Source of the DNA: Actinacidiphila alni
GTDB lineage: Bacteria > Actinomycetota > Actinomycetes > Streptomycetales > Streptomycetaceae
Direction: 5' to 3'
Assembly (NCBI RefSeq): GCF_900112845.1
Contig: NZ_FONG01000001.1
Span: forward strand, 62,001 to 126,000
Length of the DNA: 64,000 bases
The notes below the pieces were generated by a model. The model was given only the letters and a program-made list of their open reading frames with translations. It was not told where the DNA came from and did no database searches. A program made the position numbers and the translations under genes. This document shows, one piece after another, positions 53,806 through 63,348 of this stretch (within the stretch, counting starts at the first letter, position 1; each line of letters begins with the position of its first letter).

Positions 53806-55737
53806 ATGGGCGCTCAGCACACCGGGCCGGACTTCGGGCGGCCGGTCTTCCAGCCGCTGACGGCCGACGACCCGGCGGAGGTCTCCGGCTACCGGATCAG
53901 CGCGCGGCTCGGCACCGGCGACGGGCGCCGCGGCGGCCGGGTCTACCTCGCGCACGCCCCCGGCGGCAGCCCCGTGGCGCTCCGGCTGCTCGCCCCCGCG
54001 ACCGTCGCCCGCCCCGGTTTCGCGGCCCGTTTCCCGCACGACGCGCACACCCTGCGCCAGGTCCACGGGCCGTACGTGGTCCCGTACGTCGACAGCGGTA
54101 CGGGGACCCCCGGCGATCCCGGTGCGGGCGCGCGCGACGGCGGCGCTCCGGACAACCGGGACCGCGGCGGCCGCGATCCGAACGACCGGCATCCGGACGA
54201 CCGCGATCCGGACGACGGCGACGGGCAGGACGGGCGCCCCGAGGGCAGCGAGCCGGACGGCACCGGCCCGTGGCTGGCCACCGGATACGTTCCCGGCCTG
54301 TCCCTGCGCACCGCCGTCGACACGACGGGGCCGCTGCCGGTGCCGAGCGTGCTGCGGCTGGTCGCCGGGATCGCCGAGGCGCTGCGCACCCTGCACCACG
54401 CGGGCGTCGTGCACGGCGACCTGAGCCCGGCCCAGGTGCTGCTGGCCGCCGACGGCCCCCGGGTCAAGGACTTCGGTCTCGCCGGGATCACCGGAGCCGC
54501 ACCGGTCTTCGCCGCGCCTGAACAGGCCGCGGGCAAGCCCACGGGACCCGCCTCCGATGTCTTCGCGCTCGGCCGGATCGCCGTCCACGCCGCGATCGGC
54601 ACGCCCGTCGGCGGCCCGCCGGGTACGGGACCGGCCGACGAGGCACCGGCCAGGAGCCCCCAGGACGACCCCGACCTCAATGAACTCCCCGGCGAACTGC
54701 GCGAGATCGTCACCCGCTGCCTGATCAAGGACCCGGCGCTGCGGCCCTCGCCCGCGCAGATCATCGCGATGTGCGCGCAGGCCGCGCCGGACGCCGCGCT
54801 GCGCCGGGCCGACCGCTGGCTGCCGCCCGCACTGCTCGCCGCGATCGTCCCGGCGATGCCGCCGCCCGCCCCGCCGATACCGCTGGCCCCGCCGCCGGCC
54901 GGGCCGCCGAGCCCGCTGCACTACGGCTGGGCCCGCCCCACCGCACATCTGCCGCAGTACCGCCCCCACCTGCCGCACCTCCAGCGGACGCCCGCCCGCC
55001 GCAGAGGCGGCACCGTGGTGGCGGCCGTCGCCGCCCTCGCCGTCGCGGCCGTCGCGGGAGCCGTGGTCATGGGCCGTGACGGTGGCGGGAGCGACCACCG
55101 GGTGAGCGGCGCGGCGCCCACGTCGCCCGCGGCGGGCGGGGCGCCCAGCGTCCGGCCGTCGCCCTCGGGTCCCGGCGCCACCACACGTCCGGCCGACCCC
55201 GGCACCGGGGGCGGCGACGCGACCGGATCGCCGGAGCCGCCGCCGCTGACGCCCGTCACCCCGTCGGGACCGGCCGGCACCCTCTACCGGGGCCTCCAAC
55301 TCCCCGCCGGCTACGGCCTGTCCTTCGTCACCGACCCGCCGGTGCTCAGCCCGGGACCGCTGACCGGGGACATCGGCTACACCGAACAGGCCGAGGCGTT
55401 CGCCACCGAGCCGGAACACGGCACCCTCGCGCTGCTGGACCCGCGGGCGCCCGCCACCCTGGCGGGCTGCGAGAGCGGCACCTTCGAGCGGGTCTCGATA
55501 CCGCGCCGGGCTGTGGCGAACGGCACCCGGCTCTGCCTGCGGACGTCGGACGGCACGGTCGCGCTCGTGGTGTTCCGGGCCTTCAGTCCGCTGGAGGCCC
55601 CGGCACCCAGTGCCAGCCTGGACGTCACCGTCTGGCGGGTCGGGGGCCGCGCGGCCGAAGCGGGACAAGGGGACGCGCCGCCAAACCAACAAACCCTCGG
55701 TCCAGCGAATTTGGCGCATTTTTTGAAGACCGTATAG
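53806..55737 (+). CDS. Membrane protein with degenerate Ser/Thr kinase domain
   Basis: This 643-aa protein has a kinase-like domain (about 20-320) that contains a 70-residue Asp/Gly/Arg-rich insertion (GGAPDNRDRGGRD and onward). Catalytic landmarks are altered: VALRLL replaces the usual VAVK (Lys to Arg), HGDLSPAQVLL replaces HRDLKPxN, and only KDFGLAG is kept. A Pro-rich stretch, one helix (about 404-422) and a Ser/Pro/Thr linker lead to an extracellular domain (about 510-640; LYRGLQLPAGYGLSFVTDPP, CESGTFERVSIPRRAVANGTRLC). It may be a pseudokinase sensor. ATG 53806 is chosen from GGGAACGGGG upstream. Confidence 0.75.
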   Translation: MGAQHTGPDFGRPVFQPLTADDPAEVSGYRISARLGTGDGRRGGRVYLAHAPGGSPVALRLLAPATVARPGFAARFPHDAHTLRQVHGPYVVPYVDSGTGTPGDPGAGARDGGAPDNRDRGGRDPNDRHPDDRDPDDGDGQDGRPEGSEPDGTGPWLATGYVPGLSLRTAVDTTGPLPVPSVLRLVAGIAEALRTLHHAGVVHGDLSPAQVLLAADGPRVKDFGLAGITGAAPVFAAPEQAAGKPTGPASDVFALGRIAVHAAIGTPVGGPPGTGPADEAPARSPQDDPDLNELPGELREIVTRCLIKDPALRPSPAQIIAMCAQAAPDAALRRADRWLPPALLAAIVPAMPPPAPPIPLAPPPAGPPSPLHYGWARPTAHLPQYRPHLPHLQRTPARRRGGTVVAAVAALAVAAVAGAVVMGRDGGGSDHRVSGAAPTSPAAGGAPSVRPSPSGPGATTRPADPGTGGGDATGSPEPPPLTPVTPSGPAGTLYRGLQLPAGYGLSFVTDPPVLSPGPLTGDIGYTEQAEAFATEPEHGTLALLDPRAPATLAGCESGTFERVSIPRRAVANGTRLCLRTSDGTVALVVFRAFSPLEAPAPSASLDVTVWRVGGRAAEAGQGDAPPNQQTLGPANLAHFLKTV

Positions 55738-55803
55738 CGCGACGCCCATACCTTCGCGTTTACTGATCGGCTCCGGGCGGCATGGTCGGACAGCCGGGGC
55801 GGA

Positions 55804-56172
55804 GTGGGTGTGAGGCAGAAGTTCGCGGTGGGGGAGACACAGGTGGTCGACGACGACCGTGGCGGCGCGGCCGCCCGGACGGCGGCGGCGGACGGCACGC
55901 CGGCGGTGGCGGAGTTACGGGCGGCGGTGGCCCGCGTGCGGCGGGAACTGGCGGCCTACCGCCCCGCGCTGCCCGACCGGGCCGTCGCGGAGGACGAGTT
56001 GGACGCGCTGACCCGGCTCGCGGCCCTGCCGGGACCGCCGGGAAAGCTGGACACCGAGGTGCTGCGGCACTCCCTCTTACTGGTCGCCGCGGCTCTCGGT
56101 TCGGTCAGCGCGCTGGCCGAACCGGTCGCGGAACTGCGGCTCGCCGTGGAGCGGGCGACCCGGCAGCGCTGA
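55804..56172 (+). CDS. Small hypothetical protein (DUF5955-like)
   Basis: This 122-aa helical protein. After a disordered start, AVAELRAAVARVRRELAAYRPALPDRAVAEDELDALTRL and LDTEVLRHSLLLVAAALGSVSALAEPVAELRLAVERA predict amphipathic helices. It resembles small Streptomyces proteins filed as DUF5955. Function is unknown. The GTG at 55804 or 55810 may be the start. It converges with the IclR gene. Confidence 0.6.
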   Translation: MGVRQKFAVGETQVVDDDRGGAAARTAAADGTPAVAELRAAVARVRRELAAYRPALPDRAVAEDELDALTRLAALPGPPGKLDTEVLRHSLLLVAAALGSVSALAEPVAELRLAVERATRQR

Positions 56173-56203
56173 CCCTGGATGTGCTGACGGGCGGCGACCG
56201 GTG

Positions 56204-56980
56204 TCAGGGCGCCGGGACCGCCGGCGTGGTGTTCGCCAGCGCCGCCGACAGCTCCCGCGCGACCTGGTGCAGCACCGGGATGATCTTGTCGGTGGCCGCT
56301 TCGGTGACCCGGCCCGCGGGCCCCGAGATGGAGATCGCCGCCATGGTGGGGGAGTCGGGCACGGTCACCGCGAGGCACCGCACCCCGACCTCCTGCTCGT
56401 TGTCGTCCACCGCGTAGCCGAGGGCGCGGATCCGCTCCAGCTCGGCGAGGAATGCGTCCGGTTCGGTGATCGTCCGCTCGGTGAGCGCGGGCATGCCGGT
56501 ACGGGCCAGCAGCGCCCGTACGTCCTGCGGCGGCACATCCGCGAGCAGCGCCTTGCCGACGCCCGTGGAGTGCGGCAGCACCCGGCGGCCGACCTCGGTG
56601 AACATCCGCATCGAGTGCCGGGACGGCACCTGCGCCACATAGACGACCTCGTCGCCGTCCAGCAGCGCCATGTTGGCCGTCTCGCCGGTCGCCTCCACCA
56701 GTTCCGCGAGGAACGGCCGGGCCCAGGTGCCCAGCAGCCGGGACGCGGTCTCGCCGAGCCGGATCAGCCGCGGGCCGAGCGCGTACCGCCGGTTGGCCTG
56801 CTGGCGGACGTAGCCGCAGCTCACCAGGGTGCGCATCAGCCGGTGAATGGTCGGCAGCGGCAGCCCGCTGCTGGTCGACAGTTCGCTGAGCCCGACTTCT
56901 CCGCCCGCGTCCGCCATGCGCTCCAGCAGGTCGAAGGCCCGTTCGAGCGACTGGACGCCCCCGGCGCGGTCAGCAGACAC
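56204..56980 (-). CDS. allR: IclR-family repressor (AllR-like)
   Basis: This 258-aa regulator. The N-terminal winged helix is [43 protein letters not shown]. The effector domain has [44 protein letters not shown] and [19 protein letters not shown]. Divergence from allB and location in the allantoin locus fit AllR, which in Streptomyces and E. coli responds to allantoin-pathway intermediates such as allantoate or glyoxylate. GTG 56980 lies behind GAGGAG. The shared site at 57059-57073 suggests autoregulation and control of allB, gcl, hyi and aceB. Confidence 0.87.
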   Translation of the reverse strand: MSADRAGGVQSLERAFDLLERMADAGGEVGLSELSTSSGLPLPTIHRLMRTLVSCGYVRQQANRRYALGPRLIRLGETASRLLGTWARPFLAELVEATGETANMALLDGDEVVYVAQVPSRHSMRMFTEVGRRVLPHSTGVGKALLADVPPQDVRALLARTGMPALTERTITEPDAFLAELERIRALGYAVDDNEQEVGVRCLAVTVPDSPTMAAISISGPAGRVTEAATDKIIPVLHQVARELSAALANTTPAVPAP

Positions 56981-57058
56981 GTGCTCTCCTCGGCATGGTC
57001 GGCAGCTGCGTGGGCGTGCCCGCCGGTGGTGCGCGAGCGTACCCTTGCGAAAATTGGT

Positions 57059-57073
57059 TTCCGCTGTGCGGAA
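57059..57073. promoter_or_regulatory. AllR-type operator between allR and allB
   Basis: TTCCGCTGTGCGGAA is a perfect 6+3+6 palindrome, the best copy of the class in this window. Exactly 21 bp upstream, 57038-57052 holds a half-site ending TTGCGAAA. It sits between the two divergent genes and just upstream of a TTGACG box (57086-57091) reading toward allB. Confidence 0.78.
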
Positions 57074-57118
57074 GCTTACACGCCCTTGACGGTCCGCGGG
57101 ATCTTCCTGCACATTTCG

Positions 57119-57135
57119 TTCAACGGATTGTTGAA
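57119..57135. promoter_or_regulatory. TTCAAC inverted repeat at the allB transcription start
   Basis: TTCAAC-GGATT-GTTGAA is perfect and lies 19 nt before the allB GTG, near the expected transcription start. The uraD promoter carries the same form (TTCAAC-AAACT-GTTGAC). This points to a second regulator, or a second mode of binding, besides the TTCCGC sites. Confidence 0.6.
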
Positions 57136-57153
57136 GCGGTGGTTGGAGGGTAC

Positions 57154-58515
57154 GTGAAGGACGCGGCGGAGCTGATCCTGCGGTCGCGGCGCGTGGTGAC
57201 CCCCGAGGGCGAACGGCCCGCGGACGTCGCCGTCGCCGATGGTGTGATCACCGCGGTACGCCCCTACGACTCGGCCGTCCCGGACGGCGCCCGGCTGACC
57301 GACCTCGGCGCGGACGTCCTGCTGCCCGGCCTGGTCGACACCCATGTGCACATCAACGACCCGGGCCGCACCGAATGGGAGGGCTTCGCCACGGCCACCG
57401 CCGCCGCGGCGGCCGGCGGCATCACCACCCTGGTCGACATGCCGCTCAACAGCATCCCGCCGACCACCACCACCGCGCATCTGACGGTCAAGCAGGACAC
57501 CGCGCGCGGCCGGGTGCACACCGACGTCGGCTTCTGGGGCGGCGCCGTGCCCGGCAATCTGAAGGACCTTCAGCCGCTGCACGACGCCGGTGTGTTCGGC
57601 TTCAAGTGCTTCCTGCTGCCCTCCGGCGTGGACGAGTTCCCGCAGCTGTCCCCGGACGGACTGGCCGACGCGCTCACCGAGTTGACCCGCTTCGACGGGC
57701 TGCTCATCGTGCACGCCGAGGACCCGGGACTGATCGACGGCGCCCCGCGGCGTGGCGGCCCGCGCTACGCCGACTTCCTCGCCTCCCGGCCGCGCGCCGC
57801 CGAGGACACCGCGATCGCCGGACTGATCGCACTGGCCGAGCGGCTCGGCGCCCGCGTCCACGTCCTGCACCTGTCCTCCTCCGGCGCGTTGCCGCTGATC
57901 GCCGCCGCCAAGCGGTCCGGCGTCCGGGTCACGGTGGAGACCTGCCCGCACTTCCTCACCCTGACAGCAGAGGAAGTGCCGGACGGGGCCACCGAGTTCA
58001 AGTGCTGCCCGCCGATCCGCGAGGCCGCCAACCAGGACCTGCTCTGGCAGGCGCTCGCCGACGGCACCATCGACTGCGTGGTCTCCGACCACTCGCCGTC
58101 CACCGTCGACCTCAAGAACCGGGACACCGGCGACTTCGCCACCGCCTGGGGCGGCATCTCGTCCCTGCAACTCGGGCTGCCCGCCGTCTGGACCGAGGCC
58201 AGGCGGCGCGGCCACACCGTCGCCGACGTCGCCCGCTGGATGTCCACCGGGCCCGCCCGGCTCGCCGGGCTCACCGCCAAGGGCGCCGTCGCCGAGGGCC
58301 ACGACGCCGACTTCGCGGTGCTGGCACCGGAGGAGACCTTCACCGTCGACCCCGCGCACCTGCACCACCGCAACCCGATCACGGCCTACGCGGGCAAGAC
58401 CCTGCACGGCGTCGTACGGAGCACCTGGCTGCGCGGTGAACCCGTCGCGCGCGACGGCCGGGTGACGGGCGAGCCCGCCGGCCGGCTCATCGAACGGCCG
58501 GCCGGCGGGAGCTGA
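57154..58515 (+). CDS. allB: Allantoinase
   Basis: This 453-aa dihydroorotase-like amidohydrolase opens allantoin to allantoate. Metal ligands are seen in [17 protein letters not shown], the carboxylated Lys region in [39 protein letters not shown], and the Asp in CVVSDHSPS. The N-terminus ([24 protein letters not shown]) is normal. GTG 57154 has GGAGG close upstream; longer upstream frames read through the operators. Allantoicase, the next enzyme, is not found in the window. Confidence 0.94.
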   Translation: MKDAAELILRSRRVVTPEGERPADVAVADGVITAVRPYDSAVPDGARLTDLGADVLLPGLVDTHVHINDPGRTEWEGFATATAAAAAGGITTLVDMPLNSIPPTTTTAHLTVKQDTARGRVHTDVGFWGGAVPGNLKDLQPLHDAGVFGFKCFLLPSGVDEFPQLSPDGLADALTELTRFDGLLIVHAEDPGLIDGAPRRGGPRYADFLASRPRAAEDTAIAGLIALAERLGARVHVLHLSSSGALPLIAAAKRSGVRVTVETCPHFLTLTAEEVPDGATEFKCCPPIREAANQDLLWQALADGTIDCVVSDHSPSTVDLKNRDTGDFATAWGGISSLQLGLPAVWTEARRRGHTVADVARWMSTGPARLAGLTAKGAVAEGHDADFAVLAPEETFTVDPAHLHHRNPITAYAGKTLHGVVRSTWLRGEPVARDGRVTGEPAGRLIERPAGGS

Positions 58516-58522
58516 CGCCCGC

Positions 58523-58576
58523 GGCGCCGCGGGGCGGTGGAACGGCTTCCCGGCCGTTCCACCGCCCCGCGGCGCC
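58523..58576. terminator. Strong bidirectional terminator between allB and bgl
   Basis: A 24-bp perfect stem (58523-58546 with 58553-58576) with a 6-nt loop (TTCCCG) sits between the convergent ends of allB and the GH1 gene. It is the longest perfect hairpin noticed in this window. Confidence 0.85.
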
Positions 58577-58599
58577 CCGCAGCCGCGGTACGCAGCGGC

Positions 58600-59955
58600 T
58601 CAGGCCGCGCGCCGCACCCGGCGGCGGTGGGCGGCGATGATGTCCGCGTAGCGGCGCCCGCTGCCCTTGATCGTGCGCTTCTGCGTGGCGTAGTCGACGT
58701 GCACCAGACCGAAGCGCTTGTCGTAGCCGTACGCCCACTCGAAGTTGTCCAGCAGCGACCAGGCGTAGTAGCCGGCCAGCGGCACCCCGCGGCGCACCGC
58801 CCGCGCGCACGCGGCCAGGTGCTCCTCCAGGTAGGCGGACCGCTCGGGGTCGTCCACCTGCCCGTCGGGGCCCACCGTGTCGTGATAGGCGGAACCGTTC
58901 TCGGTCACGAAGATCCGGCGCGCGCCGTACTCCTCCGAGAGCCGGACCAGCAGCTGCTCCAGACCGTCGGCGTTGACCTCCCAGTCCATCGCGGTCCGCC
59001 GCACGCCCGGCAGGTACACCGACTTGGCGTACGGCGCCGGACCCGTCGGGTCGTCCGTGATGACGTTGCGGAAGTAGTAGTTCAGCCCCAGCCAGTCCAG
59101 CGGAGCCGCGATCGACTCCAGGTCGCCGTCCTTGATCGGCAGGTCGACGCCGTACAGCTCCACCATGTCCTGCGGGTAGCCGCGGCCGTGGATCGGGTCC
59201 AGCCACCAGCGGTTGGTGTGGCCGTCGGCGCGCCGGGCCGCCGCGACATCGGCGTCGCGGTCGGTGGCCGGCTCGCACGGGCTGAGGTTGTTGACGATGC
59301 CGATCCGCAGATCGGAGTGGGCCGCCCGCAGCGCCTTGACGGCCAGGCCGTGACCGACGTGCAGGTGGTACGAGGCGCGCACCGCCGCCGTCAGATCCGT
59401 CCAGCCGGGGGCCATGGTGCCCTCCAGATGGCCGATCCAGGCCGAGCACAGCGGCTCGTTGAGCGTCGCCCAGTCCTTGACGCGGTCACCGAGCGCCTGC
59501 CCGACCACGGCCGCGTACTCCGCGTACCGCTCGGCGGTCTCCCGCTCCGGCCAGCCGCCCAGGTCCTGCTGCGCCTGCGGCAGGTCCCAGTGGTACAGCG
59601 TGGCGTTGGGCGTGATGCCCGCCTCCAGCAGCGCGTCCACCAGCCGGTCGTAGAAGGCCAGGCCGGCCGCGTTCACCGCGCCCGAACCCTGCGGGATCAC
59701 CCGGGGCCAGGCGACGGAGAAGCGGTAGGAGTCGATACCGAGGGCCCGCATCAGCTCCAGGTCCTCGGGCCAGCGGTGATAGTGGTCGCAGGCGACGTCG
59801 CCGGTGTCGCCGCCCGCCACCTTGCCGGGAGTGTGCGAGAAGGTGTCCCAGATGGACGGGGCCCGGCCGTCCTCGTCCGCCGCGCCCTCGATCTGGTAGG
59901 CGGCGGTGGCCGCGCCCCAGACGAAATCGGCGGGAAGATTGCTCAGGTCGTTCAC
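58600..59955 (-). CDS. GH1 beta-glucosidase
   Basis: This 451-aa retaining beta-glycosidase. The N-terminal motif is [29 protein letters not shown]. The acid/base Glu is in WATLNEP and the nucleophile Glu in [13 protein letters not shown], and [24 protein letters not shown] is present near the end. Length is typical and there is no signal peptide, so it acts inside on imported beta-glucosides (cellobiose-like). GTG 59955 follows GGGAAAC. It is the last gene of the ABC operon (29 nt after the permease). Confidence 0.93.
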   Translation of the reverse strand: MNDLSNLPADFVWGAATAAYQIEGAADEDGRAPSIWDTFSHTPGKVAGGDTGDVACDHYHRWPEDLELMRALGIDSYRFSVAWPRVIPQGSGAVNAAGLAFYDRLVDALLEAGITPNATLYHWDLPQAQQDLGGWPERETAERYAEYAAVVGQALGDRVKDWATLNEPLCSAWIGHLEGTMAPGWTDLTAAVRASYHLHVGHGLAVKALRAAHSDLRIGIVNNLSPCEPATDRDADVAAARRADGHTNRWWLDPIHGRGYPQDMVELYGVDLPIKDGDLESIAAPLDWLGLNYYFRNVITDDPTGPAPYAKSVYLPGVRRTAMDWEVNADGLEQLLVRLSEEYGARRIFVTENGSAYHDTVGPDGQVDDPERSAYLEEHLAACARAVRRGVPLAGYYAWSLLDNFEWAYGYDKRFGLVHVDYATQKRTIKGSGRRYADIIAAHRRRVRRAA

Positions 59956-59984
59956 AGAGTTTCCCAATTCATGAGGGGTCGGGG

Positions 59985-60854
59985 TCACTTGACGGCGCCG
60001 GCGGTGAGCCCGGCCACCAAGTAACGCTGCAGGAGCAGGAATCCGGCGACCACCGGCACGCTCACCACGAGCGAGGCGGCCATGACCTGGTTCCAGTACA
60101 CGTCGTTCTGGCTGGCGTAGCCGCGCAGACCCACGGCGAGCGTGCGGGTGGAGTCGTTGGTCATGACGGACGCGAAGAGCACTTCGCCCCACGCCGTCAT
60201 GAAGGCGTAGACGCACACCGCGACGATGCCGGGGATGGCGGCCGGCACCACGACCCGGAACAGCGCGCCGAACGGGCCGCAGCCGTCCACCTTCGCGGCC
60301 TCGTCGAGGTCGCGCGGAATGGAGTCGAAGTACCCGACCAGCATCCAGATGGAGAAGGGCAGGGAGAAGGTGAGGTAGGTGATGATCAGGCCGAGCCGGC
60401 TGCCGTAGAGCTGGATGCCCGTGCTGTTGCCGATGTTGACGAAGATCAGGAACAGCGGCAGCAGGAACAGGATGCCGGGGAACATCTGCGTGGACAGCAC
60501 CGTCACGGTGAAGAACTGGCGGCCGGGGAAGCGGTACCGGCTCACGCCGTACGCCGCGAAGATCGCGATGATCACCGAGAAGAGCGTGGCGCTCACCGAG
60601 ACGATCAGCGAGTTCATGAAGTAGTGCCCCAGCGGCACGGTCTTCCAGATGTCCACGTACGGCCGGAAGGTGATCCCGTTGGGGAGCCACTGGAAGGAGC
60701 CCTGGACGTCCTGGAGCTTCTTCAGCGACGAGCTGAGCATCACGTACACGGGGGTGAGCACGAACAGCAGCAGCAGGGTCAGGAAGATCCGGCGGGTCCA
60801 CAGGAAGGACTTCGGGGAGGCCATCGGCGACGGCTGAACGGGGATCCTAGGCAT
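59985..60854 (-). CDS. Carbohydrate ABC transporter permease (MalG type), beta-glucoside system
   Basis: This 289-aa membrane protein has six helices and the EAA loop [29 protein letters not shown]. It ends with the common [12 protein letters not shown]. It overlaps the upstream permease by 8 nt. The ATPase is not in the operon. Confidence 0.9.
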   Translation of the reverse strand: MPRIPVQPSPMASPKSFLWTRRIFLTLLLLFVLTPVYVMLSSSLKKLQDVQGSFQWLPNGITFRPYVDIWKTVPLGHYFMNSLIVSVSATLFSVIIAIFAAYGVSRYRFPGRQFFTVTVLSTQMFPGILFLLPLFLIFVNIGNSTGIQLYGSRLGLIITYLTFSLPFSIWMLVGYFDSIPRDLDEAAKVDGCGPFGALFRVVVPAAIPGIVAVCVYAFMTAWGEVLFASVMTNDSTRTLAVGLRGYASQNDVYWNQVMAASLVVSVPVVAGFLLLQRYLVAGLTAGAVK

Positions 60855-61845
60855 CGACGTCCCGCTTCCGTGTGAACAGCAGGTAGAACGCGGTCACCAC
60901 GAGCAGGAAGAGCAGCAGGAGCACGGACATCGCCGAGCCCGAGCCGAAGTTCCAGGTGATGAACGACGACTGGTAGATGTGGATGGAGATCAGGTCGGCC
61001 GAGTGCGGCGCGGAGTTGCCGAACAGCACGAACGGCGTGTTGAAGTCGTTGAACGTCCACAGGAACAGCACCAGGACCAGCACCTGGTTGACCGGCCGCA
61101 GCGACGGCAGGGTGATCTTGCGGATCTGCTGCCAGATGCCCGCTCCGTCCATCGCCGCGGCCTCGTACAGCTCGCGCGGGATGTTCTGCAGGCCGGCCAT
61201 CAGGCACAGGAACGCGAACGGCCAGGACTTCCACACCGAGACGATGACGAGCGCCCAGAAGCTGTTGTCACCGATCAGCCAGAACGGCTTGTTGGACGTG
61301 ACGTGCAACTGGTCGTGCAGCACGTGGTTCACCAGGCCGGTGTCCTGCTGGAACATGAACGCCCAGGTGATGACGGCCGCGTAGACCGGCAGCGCGTACG
61401 GCACCAGGAAGATCGCGCGCAGGACCGCCCGGCCGCGGAAGGCGTCCTGCATGAGGATCGCCGCCGCGGTGCCGATCAGCCAGGAGAAGCCGACCGACAG
61501 CAGGGTGAACAGGACGGTCACCCAGAACGAGTGCAGCAGCGCCTCGCCCACCGGCTGGTTGAACTTGACCGCCATGCGGTAGTTGTCCAGGCCGGTCCAG
61601 GGCGCGCTGCCCCAGTCGCGGATGAAGAACTGGGTGAGACCTTTGAAGCTGATCACGATGCCGACGATCATCGGCACCAGGTGGATCAGCAGTTCGAGGA
61701 TGAGAGCGGGGAACAGCATCAGATACGGCACGCCGACGCGGCGCAGCCGATCGGGAACACGCGGCCGGAGCCGGCCCCTTCCGACGGACTTGCCGTCGGA
61801 GGGGCCGGCCTCGGGGGCGCTCCGAGGAGGGGCGGTGGCAGTCAT
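60847..61845 (-). CDS. Carbohydrate ABC transporter permease (MalF type), beta-glucoside system
   Basis: This 332-aa membrane protein. The Pro/Gly-rich cytoplasmic N-terminus is followed by six helices and the coupling loop RELYEAAAMDGAGIWQQIRKITLPSLRP. It follows the binding-protein gene after 11 nt. With the next permease it forms the import channel for the sugar later cut by the GH1 enzyme. Confidence 0.9.
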   Translation of the reverse strand: MTATAPPRSAPEAGPSDGKSVGRGRLRPRVPDRLRRVGVPYLMLFPALILELLIHLVPMIVGIVISFKGLTQFFIRDWGSAPWTGLDNYRMAVKFNQPVGEALLHSFWVTVLFTLLSVGFSWLIGTAAAILMQDAFRGRAVLRAIFLVPYALPVYAAVITWAFMFQQDTGLVNHVLHDQLHVTSNKPFWLIGDNSFWALVIVSVWKSWPFAFLCLMAGLQNIPRELYEAAAMDGAGIWQQIRKITLPSLRPVNQVLVLVLFLWTFNDFNTPFVLFGNSAPHSADLISIHIYQSSFITWNFGSGSAMSVLLLLFLLVVTAFYLLFTRKRDVDA

Positions 61846-61856
61846 GGAGCCGATCC

Positions 61857-63200
61857 TTAGGAAGCGGGCATCTGCTGCTGCGCCTTGGACAGCGCGGCCT
61901 TGACGGAGTCGGTGGTCACGTCCTTGCCGGCCGCGGCGTCCGCGAACAGGTCCTTGACCGCGGTGCCGACCAGGGTCTCGAACTGCGCCTCGTTGGGCAC
62001 CTGCGGCAGCGGGGCGGCCGAGCTGCCCAGCACGCTCGCCAGCGTCTTCAGGTCCGGGGTCTGGAACGCCGGGTCGCTCTGCGCGGCCTTGACCGGCGGC
62101 AGCGAACCGTACGTGGAGTTGAGGGTCTTCTGCTCGGCGTCGCTGGTCATGAAGTTGACGAACTTCAGGGCGCCGTCGATGTTCTTGGAGTTCTTGAAGA
62201 CCGCCAGGTTGATGCCGGCCACCATCGAGGTGACACCGGCGTCACCGGTCGCGCCCGCCTGCTGGGTCGGGACCGGGACCACGCCGTACTGGTCCGGGTT
62301 CATGCCGTGCGACTTGATGGAGGTGGCGGCGGACTGCCACATCATCATCGCGGCCTTGCCGGTGGCGAAGTCGGTGATGGTCTGGTTCTGCGCGTACTCC
62401 GCGTTGCCCTTGGCGGCGATCTTGTCCTTGGCGATGAAGTCGACGTACTGCTTCACCGCGGCGACGTTGTTCGGGGTGTCGAAGGTCGCCTTGCCGGACG
62501 CGTCGAACCAGTCCGAGCCCCGCTGCTTGGCCAGCACGAAGGCGTGGTGGATGTTCTCGGAACCGTTGCCGCCCTCGACCGCCAGACCGTAGTGGCCGCC
62601 GGTGGTCAGCTTCTTGCCGTCCGCGACCAGCTCGTCCCAGGTCTTGGGCGGGTTGGCTATGCCCGCGTCGGCGAACATCTTCTTGTTGTAGTACAGCCCG
62701 TACGCCATCGAGTACAGCGGCACCGCGGCCGGGTCCTTGCCGGCCGCGCCGGCGGCGGCGATCGAGGCGGGCGCGAACTTGTCCTTGCCGCCGATCTTGG
62801 CGAACGTCGCGTCGTCGAAGGGCAGCAGGGCGCCGGTGGCCTGGAGGGAGGCCGACCACGTGTTGCCGATGTTCAGCACGTCGGGGCCCTGGCCGGACGT
62901 GGCCGCGGCCAGGATCCGGTTGAGGAGGTCCGACCACGGGATGACCTCCAGCTTGACCTTGATGCCGGTCTGCTGGGTGAACTTGGCCAGTTCGGGGGTG
63001 AGCACCTGCTTGTCGTTGTCGAGGCTGGTGCCCTGGTTGCTCGCCCAGTACGTCAGCGTGCCGCCGCTGGAGGACTTGCCCTTGCTGCCGCTGCTGCCGT
63101 TGTCGTCGTCCCCGCCGCCACAGGCGGAGAGGGTGAGACCGAGCGCGGCCACGAGGGCAGTGGCCGCGAGGAGTCTGCTGGAGGTGCTGGAGGTGCGCAT
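61857..63200 (-). CDS. Sugar-binding lipoprotein, beta-glucoside system
   Basis: This 447-aa solute-binding protein. The signal peptide ends in the lipobox LSAC (Cys near residue 27) with a Gly/Asp/Ser tether. Family motifs are TPELAKFTQQTGIKVKLEVIPWSDLLNRIL and ITDFATGKAAMMMWQSAA. ATG 63200 lies behind GAGAGGGAA. It is the first gene of the operon. The promoter region has two inverted repeats likely bound by the divergent ROK regulator. Confidence 0.9.
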   Translation of the reverse strand: MRTSSTSSRLLAATALVAALGLTLSACGGGDDDNGSSGSKGKSSSGGTLTYWASNQGTSLDNDKQVLTPELAKFTQQTGIKVKLEVIPWSDLLNRILAAATSGQGPDVLNIGNTWSASLQATGALLPFDDATFAKIGGKDKFAPASIAAAGAAGKDPAAVPLYSMAYGLYYNKKMFADAGIANPPKTWDELVADGKKLTTGGHYGLAVEGGNGSENIHHAFVLAKQRGSDWFDASGKATFDTPNNVAAVKQYVDFIAKDKIAAKGNAEYAQNQTITDFATGKAAMMMWQSAATSIKSHGMNPDQYGVVPVPTQQAGATGDAGVTSMVAGINLAVFKNSKNIDGALKFVNFMTSDAEQKTLNSTYGSLPPVKAAQSDPAFQTPDLKTLASVLGSSAAPLPQVPNEAQFETLVGTAVKDLFADAAAGKDVTTDSVKAALSKAQQQMPAS

Positions 63201-63225
63201 AACGGTTCCCTCTCAGAGGTGGGTC

Positions 63226-63239
63226 CACTTCAGGAAGTG
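63226..63239. promoter_or_regulatory. Short palindrome upstream of the sugar-binding protein
   Basis: CACTTC-AG-GAAGTG is a perfect 14-bp inverted repeat 26 nt before the binding-protein ATG, in its leader. It could be an operator or an mRNA hairpin. Confidence 0.4.
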
Positions 63240-63254
63240 AACAGCGCCTGTGCC

Positions 63255-63275
63255 TTAATTCAGGCCGTGATTTAA
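63255..63275. promoter_or_regulatory. Probable ROK-regulator operator
   Basis: TTAATTCA-N5-TGATTTAA is a 21-bp inverted repeat with one mismatch. It is strikingly AT-rich for this genome and lies between the divergent binding-protein and ROK genes. AT-rich inverted repeats of this size are usual for NagC/XylR-type ROK repressors. Confidence 0.6.
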
Positions 63276-63348
63276 CTTGTGAGAAAAGGTGGCGTCAAGA
63301 CCCTGTGCAGCGATAGATTCACGCCGGACGAGCCGGGAGGGCGACAAA

